A stretch of DNA of 10,295 nt from Bacillota bacterium (GTDB lineage Bacteria > Bacillota > Clostridia > Peptostreptococcales > Anaerovoracaceae): contig JAQSXD010000161.1 in NCBI GenBank assembly GCA_029266295.1, forward strand, positions 1-10,295, in the 5' to 3' direction. The translations under genes were made by a program, and so were the position numbers. Of the stretch, positions 1 through 5,424 are shown piece after piece. The notes under the pieces were generated by a model. That model saw nothing but the letters and a program-made list of their open reading frames with translations, did not search any database and was not told the DNA's origin. Positions within the stretch are counted from its first letter, which is position 1; every line of letters starts with the position of its first letter.

Positions 1-671
1 TCCTGTCTGATCAGGTACTGCCCGAACAGGTATCCCGCAACCGGATAAAAAATCCAAGTCAAGAATGGAAAACTAGATAAGTCGCTCGTTCCCCACAGCA
101 GACCGGTTACCGCTGCAAGAAAGAAATTTGAATTATTAAAATCAACGATGTCGGAATAATAAAATCCATAATTAATTAAAAAGAAATTCATTAATTCAAA
201 GACGATTAACGCTCCAGCATAAGCAAGAGGCTTGAATTTCATTTTTTTCGCCAATCCAAAGAATAGAAATGTAAGTCCTGCAAACTGCAAAATATCGATA
301 CGCAACAGCTCAATCATCATATCGGAAAGCCATTCGTCGCTTCCTGACAGTTTCCACGAAACCAGCATTGGCAAAAAACCTCTCATCAAATTCAGTAAGT
401 ACCCCGCACCCACCAGTATCAATCCTCGTTTGACGAGAAGCCGCGGTTCAGCTTTTTTGGAATAAATGACCCCCACTCCAAGCAGAATCATAAATACTGT
501 TGCGGAAGTGAAACTTCCAAGGAATTCGATCACGATCCCGTAAGCGGTCTCTTCGGCAACACTGCTGTTTGCGAAAGTTTCCAGACAATGGACAGTGATC
601 ATGAATAATATGGCCAAGCCTTTCGCATAATCCAGCTCTTTTTGTCTTCCTACATTGATACTTTCTTCCAT
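1..671 (-). CDS. Multi-pass membrane acyltransferase-like protein (HGSNAT/DUF1624 or acyltransferase-3 type), 3' end cut by window
   Basis: About 223 N-terminal residues are visible, and the gene continues past the left edge. The protein starts MEESINVGRQKELDYAKGLA and soon has MITVHCLE. This R-x3-LD-x2-KG-(hydrophobic)-H pattern, with His28, is typical of the first membrane helix of membrane O/N-acyltransferases (heparan-alpha-glucosaminide acetyltransferase-like and acyltransferase-3 families), which use a helix-1 histidine. Hydrophobic stretches follow at about residues 43-68, 80-102, 120-140, 147-170 and 178-220, so it is an integral membrane protein. It would acylate a cell-surface or membrane-linked sugar or lipid, but no substrate can be inferred. 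The start is supported by GGGAGG about 6 nt upstream. The gene follows the nitroreductase on the same strand after 62 nt, so read-through is possible, although a weak promoter candidate lies between them. Family assignment is from motif memory. The exact subfamily is uncertain. Confidence 0.7.
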   Translation of the reverse strand, partial: MEESINVGRQKELDYAKGLAILFMITVHCLETFANSSVAEETAYGIVIEFLGSFTSATVFMILLGVGVIYSKKAEPRLLVKRGLILVGAGYLLNLMRGFLPMLVSWKLSGSDEWLSDMMIELLRIDILQFAGLTFLFFGLAKKMKFKPLAYAGALIVFELMNFFLINYGFYYSDIVDFNNSNFFLAAVTGLLWGTSDLSSFPFLTWIFYPVAGYLFGQYLIRQ

Positions 672-706
672 TACAGAACCTCCCTTTTGGGTTGGAGTTT
701 TCTTAT

Positions 707-737
707 ATTATACACGTTCCGAAATACATTTTGTCAC
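707..737 (-). promoter_or_regulatory. Possible promoter for the membrane acyltransferase-like gene
   Basis: On the minus strand GTGACA (732-737) is followed after 19 nt by a perfect TATAAT (707-712). The -10 is ideal, but the spacer is longer than the usual 17. The -35 lies across the end of the nitroreductase gene. The gene may therefore have its own start as well as read-through. Confidence 0.3.
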
Positions 738-1273
738 CATTTTTCGTATCGAATGATTTCCTCCAGTGGCTTTCTCAGCTGAGGCTTTGGCGTCTCATCA
801 CCATATCCCAATGTGATGATTCCACACACATATTTGTCCTCGGGAATATTCAGTATTGGTCTGACAGCAGCTTGCTCAAACCAAGCGGTCCAGCATGCAG
901 CCAGTCCCAAATGTTCTGCTTCAAGCAAAATATGTTCCATTGCAATTGACGTATCGCGAATGATTTGTTTCAATTCCGGCTGGGAGCTGTTCTCATCTAA
1001 CTTGACTTCAATATCCGCTGAAATGCGGCATCGAATATCTGCTACACACACGATAAATACAGGTGCTGTCATCATCCACTTTTGATGATGGTCGGCAAAG
1101 GAAAGCTTTTCTTTCGTATCCTCTGATTCCACAATAATGAAGCTCCAGGGCTGCGTATTGCTGCCAGAAGGTGCCAGTCTGGCACTTTCTAGTATTTGTG
1201 TAAGCTTTTCACTTTCAATTTTTTGATTGAAGTATTTTCGAACGCTTCTCCGGTTCTCAATTTGTTTTAGCAT
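734..1273 (-). CDS. Nitroreductase family FMN-dependent oxidoreductase
   Basis: The 179-residue protein is a compact nitroreductase. This family binds FMN as a homodimer and uses NAD(P)H to reduce nitro compounds, quinones, flavins or enones in the cytoplasm. Visible motifs are the N-terminal RRSVRKYF (residues 8-15), which contacts the FMN phosphate, APSGSNTQPW (34-43), the central GLAACWTAWF, and the C-terminal GYGDETPKP...RKPLEEI that closes the FMN site. Length fits the short single-domain members. I chose the start at 1273 (MLKQIENRR) rather than an in-frame ATG 12 codons upstream, because AGGAG lies 8 nt before it and homologues begin close to the RRSxRxF motif. The physiological substrate cannot be read from the sequence. 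The next gene on the strand is the membrane acyltransferase-like gene. Confidence 0.88.
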   Translation of the reverse strand: MLKQIENRRSVRKYFNQKIESEKLTQILESARLAPSGSNTQPWSFIIVESEDTKEKLSFADHHQKWMMTAPVFIVCVADIRCRISADIEVKLDENSSQPELKQIIRDTSIAMEHILLEAEHLGLAACWTAWFEQAAVRPILNIPEDKYVCGIITLGYGDETPKPQLRKPLEEIIRYEKW

Positions 1274-1354
1274 GGTAATTCTCCTAATTGAAATTTGTAA
1301 GCTAATCATACATCAATTTCACCCTGATTTGTTATAAATAATCCTGTACCGTGT

Positions 1355-1369
1355 TTTCTTATTAAGAAA
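1355..1369. promoter_or_regulatory. Perfect palindrome, candidate operator of the nitroreductase gene
   Basis: TTTCTTATTAAGAAA is a perfect 7+1+7 inverted repeat about 82 nt upstream of the chosen nitroreductase start, inside the only intergenic region that could hold its promoter. Small AT-rich palindromes of this size suit a dimeric repressor. I could not pair it with a convincing -35/-10, so the role is inferred from position only. Confidence 0.25.
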
Positions 1370-1400
1370 TCATTTGCAAAGTTAGTAAGGAGAAATAAGA

Positions 1401-1449
1401 GACTCGTATTGACAGTGAAATAATTATGATTTCACTATCTTCACGAGTC
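1401..1449. terminator. Imperfect 21-bp stem-loop between nitroreductase and hydrolase genes
   Basis: Arms 1401-1421 and 1429-1449 pair over 21 positions with a 7-nt loop: GACTCGT pairs at the base and AGTGAAAT at the top, with a 3-nt internal mismatch and one further mismatch. On the minus strand it lies about 100 nt after the hydrolase stop and is followed by TCTTATTTCTCC, a weak U-rich tail. It may terminate the araC/queG-like/hydrolase unit. The distance and weak tail also leave room for another RNA structure or a small repeat element. Confidence 0.4.
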
Positions 1450-1547
1450 CCTTTATCATAGGAACTACTCGTATCTTTCCCAGGTTTGAGACCTAACGCT
1501 CTAATGATGATTGCAGGGAATTCCGCCCGAAGCGATTTACATACAGG

Positions 1548-2474
1548 TTATTTACCTTGAAGAGCAAGTAAAAAATTCAGTGTCTCAGAATTTAGTTCAT
1601 CATGGTACTTCTGCCTGTCAAAGCCAGGCGGATCCAGTGCCGGGAAAAATTCCGGTGTAATCATAAATTCAGGAAATGGACTCAAGAAAGAAAAATGACC
1701 GGCATTCTCAACAATTTTATACGCTACTTTACTGCGGTCTGCAACCCCATCCAAAACAGTTTGTGCTTGATAAGGCTGGATGAATTGGTCTTTTTCAGCA
1801 GCGATCATTAGTATGGGAATATCCACTCCGCTTAAAGACCCCTTTTCCCGAAACCAATCCGTTCCCGGGGCCAGCAGAACAAGCGAACTGATTTTTCTGT
1901 TATGTGCTATGTTTATTTGTTTCGCTTTTCCGTCTGAAGATTCATGTGGCAATGAAGTTGGTATTCCTCCCGCCACGGATAATGCAGTGCATCCGCCCGT
2001 AGAATGGCCGATTATAGAAATAGCATCTGGTTTTATGATCCCCGAGAAGTTCTCACTTTCAAAGAACCAGTCGATCGCAAGGTTAATGTGCCTTGGCCTG
2101 TTTTCTAAGTTTTCTACGGTGCCCTCCAACGTATTATCACTGAAATTATTGAAGGGATGCTCTGGCATTCCTACGACAAAACCATTGCGTGCCAGAAAGT
2201 GCGCTAGGGTTCTATATAGTAAGTTTCCTCCCCCACTTCCATGAGATATTAGTACCAACGGAAATTTTCCCTCCGTAGGCTGTGCATTGATTGATACGTC
2301 TAAAGGAAACGGACCAATCATTTCAATTTTACTTTCCTGATCTACAGGATACATCACTGACATAGGGAACGAAACTCCGCAATGAGAATCCACAAGTTCA
2401 GCCTCACAATAGCCTACAAAAGACTCGTTTTTTTCTCGTTCTTTCTGGATCGTGTTTATTTTTTCTTTCTGCAT
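1548..2474 (-). CDS. Alpha/beta hydrolase, dienelactone hydrolase / PAF-acetylhydrolase-like
   Basis: The 308-residue protein is a cytoplasmic serine hydrolase. The oxyanion-hole motif is SHGSGGG (residues 77-83), the nucleophile elbow is GHSTGG with Ser158 (156-161), the likely acid is Asp229 in AAEKDQF, and the catalytic His is His260 in NAGHFSF. This order and the strand spacing match the predicted dienelactone hydrolase group (COG4188-like), which includes bacterial PAF-acetylhydrolase-like esterases. There is no signal peptide: the N-terminus (MQKEKINTIQKEREKNESF) is highly charged. The start has GGGAG about 9 nt upstream. It begins 15 nt after the QueG-like gene stops, so the two are almost certainly cotranscribed. 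The substrate is unknown. An ester or a lactone is all that can be inferred. Confidence 0.8.
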   Translation of the reverse strand: MQKEKINTIQKEREKNESFVGYCEAELVDSHCGVSFPMSVMYPVDQESKIEMIGPFPLDVSINAQPTEGKFPLVLISHGSGGGNLLYRTLAHFLARNGFVVGMPEHPFNNFSDNTLEGTVENLENRPRHINLAIDWFFESENFSGIIKPDAISIIGHSTGGCTALSVAGGIPTSLPHESSDGKAKQINIAHNRKISSLVLLAPGTDWFREKGSLSGVDIPILMIAAEKDQFIQPYQAQTVLDGVADRSKVAYKIVENAGHFSFLSPFPEFMITPEFFPALDPPGFDRQKYHDELNSETLNFLLALQGK

Positions 2475-2489
2475 TTTTTTAACTCCCTT

Positions 2490-3146
2490 CTACTTTAAAT
2501 GCTTTTTCATATACTTCTGCGTCCAGATACAATGAGCCAAGCATTTCAGACAGGTCTCACAATGGTATACATCAACAATCAGATCTCTATGAATGCCTTC
2601 TTCCCAGTTTGAACCATGGATCACCTTTGCCGGACAAATATCCCTGCAGACATTACATTTTCCACAGAGCGGTCGTATGATGGGCTTATGCTGTATCGGC
2701 AATGGTGCGTTTGTCAGTACACTGCACATACACAATGCACTTCCATACTCCCGTGTAACCAGCAGATTACTTTTTCCAATCCACCCTAATCCAGCCAACA
2801 TCGCAATTTTTTTATGCGGCAGAGGCGTAGCCTTCGTATCAACATCATAAAATCCATTGATGAGATTTCTCTCTGACTGGGCATATGCTTTGTATCCTTT
2901 CAGCCGGATAAAATCGGCCGTCCATTCTGCAAGTTTATCTGCAGCAGCCTCCTTTTCCGAAAACTCTGAAACGTCTAAGATGTTTTCCTTTGACAGCCGA
3001 AAAATATAACCAGGGCTCAAAGCGATTCCGATCAAAATCGCCGCATGATAACCTCGATTTTCCTTTGCCTGCAGCATAGATAGATCAACAGCTCTAACAA
3101 CATTAACCCCGCGTTCTTCCAGCTCAAAATTTAACTCAATCAGCAT
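2490..3146 (-). CDS. Short epoxyqueuosine-reductase (QueG)-like 4Fe-4S protein
   Basis: The 218-residue protein resembles the core of QueG, the cobalamin and Fe-S enzyme that reduces epoxyqueuosine in tRNA. It carries AGLGWIGKSNLLVTREYGS (residues 118-136) and two cysteine groups: CGKCNVCRDICP (Cys161, 164, 167, 171) and CETCLKCLAHC (Cys196, 199, 202, 206), consistent with two 4Fe-4S clusters. Asp103 in DVDTKATPLP sits where QueG has a conserved acidic residue ahead of the GLGWIGK loop. Full QueG is near 380 residues; the C-terminal helical-repeat part that helps bind tRNA is absent, so this is more likely a separate redox protein of unknown substrate than true QueG. It sits between an AraC regulator and a hydrolase, not beside other queuosine genes. 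The start is uncertain: AAGGAGG lies 17 nt before this ATG, and a TGA two codons upstream excludes an in-frame extension. Confidence 0.72.
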   Translation of the reverse strand: MLIELNFELEERGVNVVRAVDLSMLQAKENRGYHAAILIGIALSPGYIFRLSKENILDVSEFSEKEAAADKLAEWTADFIRLKGYKAYAQSERNLINGFYDVDTKATPLPHKKIAMLAGLGWIGKSNLLVTREYGSALCMCSVLTNAPLPIQHKPIIRPLCGKCNVCRDICPAKVIHGSNWEEGIHRDLIVDVYHCETCLKCLAHCIWTQKYMKKHLK

Positions 3147-3163
3147 AATTCATTTCTTGCATG

Positions 3164-3170
3164 CCTCCTT
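3164..3170 (-). promoter_or_regulatory. Strong ribosome binding site misplaced for the QueG-like start
   Basis: A full AAGGAGG (complement of 3164-3170) lies 17 nt upstream of the only usable in-frame ATG of the QueG-like gene. It is 10 nt from a different-frame ATG (3151-3153), whose reading frame (MNYAD then TGA) ends inside the start of the QueG-like gene. Either translation is coupled through this mini-frame, or a small deletion has shifted the original start out of frame. Confidence 0.5.
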
Positions 3171-3188
3171 ATCAAAACATAATAAAAA

Positions 3189-3249
3189 CAGACTCTTTTT
3201 CTGAAAGAATCACCAGTCCCGGTTGATTCTTATTATCGAAAAAAGTCTG
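3189..3249 (-). terminator. Two-tier hairpin after the AraC gene, likely terminator or attenuator
   Basis: An outer stem (3189-3200 with 3239-3249, CAGACT/AGTCTG plus A/T run) encloses an inner stem (AGAATCACC at 3206-3214 with GGTTGATTCT at 3221-3230, 6-nt loop, one bulge). On the minus strand it starts about 25 nt after the araC stop and is followed by GTTTTTATT, as expected of an intrinsic terminator. I see no good promoter between it and the QueG-like gene, so partial read-through would be needed to express the genes beyond it. Confidence 0.55.
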
Positions 3250-3273
3250 CTTTTAAACTTCTGAATTCTTGCC

Positions 3274-4107
3274 CTATCGAATCGGAATACATACATCCAT
3301 GATTACGCATCCGCTTTCTCCGTTTATTTTCCGGTAGATGTTTAAACCGCATCTCCCGTCCATTTCATAATTACTTTTGGGAAGCCAGACACTAAAAATC
3401 CCCTGAATGGTGCAGAAAATATCCTCAATTTTCCCATCAAAGCAAAACACAGCAAATTTGCCGCCCTTAACCATTGTGACATTTTTAAGTGTACAAGCTT
3501 CGTCTGTTGTCATGCAAATATCGCATAGACAGCGGTTTAGACTGGTGATTGCGGGATCGTCATAAAACCGTTCGATCAGGAGCGTATCGACCTTGATATG
3601 ATCCTTGTATTGATCTAAAAATTGAAACCAATTTTCTTTCAACTCAACATAATTTCCGATGATCCTCTCATAGATCACAAAAAAGTCTGGAAGCTCTTGT
3701 ATTTTGATTTTACTGTTATAACCTTCAAAGGTATCAAAGCCGGAAAGCCCTTCGGGGTAGAAGGGACTTGTCATACCAGTTACATCTGCGGATTTGCGGA
3801 ATTTAGCAGGAGAAATATTGTGATGCTTTTGGAACGCAGTGCTATAATTTGATGAACTGTAACCGTAATTGATCCCGATGTTGGTAATGGGTTTCTTCTT
3901 TTCCAGCTTTATTTCAACGGCGCTTTGGTCCATTTTCATGCGTTTTATAAATTCATATACGCTTTCACCAGTCATCGCTTTGAAAGACCTGCAAAAATAA
4001 AATTTCGAAAAATAAAAATGATTCGCAACGTCATCTACAGAAATATCATCCTCAAGATGCTGCAGGATATAATCAATGCTTTTGTTTATAAGTTCTTTAT
4101 TAAGCAT
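3274..4107 (-). CDS. AraC family transcriptional regulator with C-terminal GyrI-like effector-binding domain
   Basis: The 277-residue protein has two parts. Residues about 6-106 form an AraC double helix-turn-helix: first helix-turn-helix around DISVDDVANHFYFSKFYFCR, second around PITNIGINYGYSSSNYSTAF, ending in the signature HHNISPAKFR. Residues about 132-277 form a GyrI-like ligand-binding domain, with DDPAITS, DICMT, GGKFAVFCFDG, WLPKSNYEMDG and the terminal DVCIPIR typical of it. The architecture matches Rob-like regulators and many Firmicute drug- or small-molecule-responsive activators. AGAGGG lies 4 nt before the ATG. The probable targets are the QueG-like and hydrolase genes downstream on the same strand, the divergent rsmH-like gene, or both. 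The ligand cannot be inferred. The 5' end overlaps a mini-ORF in another frame. Confidence 0.9.
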   Translation of the reverse strand: MLNKELINKSIDYILQHLEDDISVDDVANHFYFSKFYFCRSFKAMTGESVYEFIKRMKMDQSAVEIKLEKKKPITNIGINYGYSSSNYSTAFQKHHNISPAKFRKSADVTGMTSPFYPEGLSGFDTFEGYNSKIKIQELPDFFVIYERIIGNYVELKENWFQFLDQYKDHIKVDTLLIERFYDDPAITSLNRCLCDICMTTDEACTLKNVTMVKGGKFAVFCFDGKIEDIFCTIQGIFSVWLPKSNYEMDGRCGLNIYRKINGESGCVIMDVCIPIR

Positions 4108-4181
4108 ATTACCCTCTTGATCACATTCAATATTTTTTCAACGATTTTTCTCACTTCTTTGTCTAGCTCAGCGACTGACAT
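4086..4181 (-). CDS. Candidate 31-residue mini-ORF overlapping the araC start (unrecognised)
   Basis: It reads MSVAELDKEVRKIVEKILNV then IKRVICLIKNL and stops within the first codons of araC, in a different frame. The sequence is charged and helix-prone, unlike a typical random translation. Only a weak GGACGAA precedes it. Its start overlaps the last 14 nt of the mini-ORF at 4168-4263, and joining the two gives a smooth helical protein. It may be a real coupled small gene, a leader peptide for araC, or half of a frameshifted remnant. I recognise no family. Confidence 0.25.
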   Translation of the reverse strand: MSVAELDKEVRKIVEKILNVIKRVICLIKNL

Positions 4182-4263
4182 GTTTGATTTCGTCCGAAAT
4201 ACGATTGATTAAGTCTAACACCTTAACATCTTTGATGTCAATAACTGTGGTATCATCTATCAT
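4168..4263 (-). CDS. Candidate 31-residue mini-ORF upstream of araC (unrecognised)
   Basis: It reads MIDDTTVIDIKDVKVLDLIN then RISDEIKHVSR, a charged, strongly patterned sequence with alternating hydrophobic residues. It is in the same frame as araC but is stopped by TGA at 4168-4170. No good ribosome binding site is visible (GGGATGGG directly before the ATG). Its last codons overlap the ATG of the 4086-4181 mini-ORF. It could be the first half of a small frameshifted gene or a leader ORF. No function is claimed. Confidence 0.22.
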   Translation of the reverse strand: MIDDTTVIDIKDVKVLDLINRISDEIKHVSR

Positions 4264-4275
4264 CCCATCCCGAGT

Positions 4276-4304
4276 TTGCTTTTATCATCATCATTTGTTA
4301 TGAT
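4276..4304 (+). promoter_or_regulatory. Sigma-A type promoter for the rsmH-like / S41 unit
   Basis: TTGCTT (4276-4281), a 17-nt spacer and TATGAT (4299-4304) preceded by TGT (extended -10) form a strong housekeeping promoter, about 50 nt before the rsmH-like start. TATCAT (4283-4288) and ATGATA (4300-4305) form a 6-bp inverted repeat across the spacer and -10, a possible operator. Confidence 0.65.
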
Positions 4305-4353
4305 ATGATTCACAAGATTGGTACAAAATGATAGAAAAAGGCTGGAGGAAGCA

Positions 4354-5400
4354 ATGGATCACGAAGAAAAACATCAGCGACGAATTCGATATAAGGGGAC
4401 ACACCCCAAAACTTATCAGGAAAAATATAAAGAACTGCAGCCCCAAAAATACGCCGATACAGTGGAAAAGGTCATCCAAAAGGGAAGTACCCCGGCGGGA
4501 ATGCATCGCTCCATCTGCGTCGATGAAATAATAGAATTTCTGCAAATCACTCCTGGGCAAAAAGGACTGGACGCAACCCTTGGTTATGGCGGCCATACGC
4601 TGGAAATGCTCAAGTGTTTGGACTCCAACGGGCATCTCTATGCCATTGATGTGGACCCCATCGAACTGCCACGTACAAGAGCCCGTTTAGAAAGTTTAGG
4701 CTATGGTTCGGAAATTCTGACGATCCGGCAGATGAATTTCTCCAGCATTAATCAGATTATCGCTGAATCAGGGCCATTGAATTTCATCATGGCTGATTTG
4801 GGTGTCTCATCAATGCAAATAGACAATCCAGAAAGAGGCTTCACGTTCAAGGCAGAAGGTCCTTTGGATTTAAGACTGAATCCGAAAAAAGGAAAATCTG
4901 CTGCAGATCGCTTAAAAACCATTTCGCAGGATGAATTGGAAGGCATGCTAAGAGAGAACTCAGACGAACCAAATGCCAAAGCCATCGCCCGGGCCATCGT
5001 TTCCGAAATCAGAAAGGGAACCGCTGTCGCTACCACAACCGAGCTCCAGCAGATCATCAAGAACACTTTGAAGTCCATACCCGGCAGCAACAGCAGTGAA
5101 GAAATCAAGAAAGCCTGTCAGAGATGTTTTCAAGCACTGCGTATTGATGTCAACGATGAATTTAAAGTGCTTTATGAGTTTTTAGAAAAACTGCCTTCCG
5201 CCCTTGCAGAAGGAGGACGGGTTGCCATCCTCTCCTTTCACTCCGGAGAAGATCGTCTCGTCAAAAAATCATTTCAGCGTCTTTATCGCGACGGAGTTTA
5301 TCGAGAAATTGCAGAGGAACCGATCCGGGCATCAGCAGAAGAGCGCAGTACCAATGGGCGCGCCCGTTCTGCCAAGTTGCGGTGGGCGATTAAGGCATAA
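4354..5400 (+). CDS. rsmH: RsmH-family 16S rRNA (cytosine-N4)-methyltransferase paralogue with N-terminal extension
   Basis: The 348-residue protein belongs to the RsmH (MraW) family, which transfers methyl from S-adenosylmethionine to N4 of C1402 in 16S rRNA. Family blocks are LDATLGYGGHT (residues 72-82, AdoMet loop), AIDVDP (97-102), MADLGVSS (146-153), ERGFTF (160-165), GPLDLRLNP (169-177), CFQALRIDVNDE (258-269), SFHSGEDRLVK (294-304) and GRARSAKLR (335-343). It differs from canonical RsmH, which is about 310 residues: a lysine- and tyrosine-rich extension of about 50 residues precedes the core, and the usual HxPVLLxE entry is HRSICVDE (51-58). No mraZ, ftsL or ftsI is adjacent, so this is probably a second copy outside the division cluster and its target may differ. 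GGAGG lies 5-6 nt before the chosen ATG. An in-frame ATG at 4318 lacks such a site. Confidence 0.85.
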   Translation: MDHEEKHQRRIRYKGTHPKTYQEKYKELQPQKYADTVEKVIQKGSTPAGMHRSICVDEIIEFLQITPGQKGLDATLGYGGHTLEMLKCLDSNGHLYAIDVDPIELPRTRARLESLGYGSEILTIRQMNFSSINQIIAESGPLNFIMADLGVSSMQIDNPERGFTFKAEGPLDLRLNPKKGKSAADRLKTISQDELEGMLRENSDEPNAKAIARAIVSEIRKGTAVATTTELQQIIKNTLKSIPGSNSSEEIKKACQRCFQALRIDVNDEFKVLYEFLEKLPSALAEGGRVAILSFHSGEDRLVKKSFQRLYRDGVYREIAEEPIRASAEERSTNGRARSAKLRWAIKA

Positions 5401-5424
5401 ATTGATTATTGATAGGAGAATAAT

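Noticed and set aside
2490..3146. True queG (epoxyqueuosine reductase)
   Set aside because: The protein is about 160 residues shorter than QueG, lacks the C-terminal repeat part and has no queuosine gene neighbours, so no gene symbol was given.
4291..4635. Minus-strand open frame of 114 codons opposite the rsmH-like gene
   Set aside because: It lies antisense to conserved RsmH motifs and contains the promoter region. It has no ribosome binding site or family resemblance.
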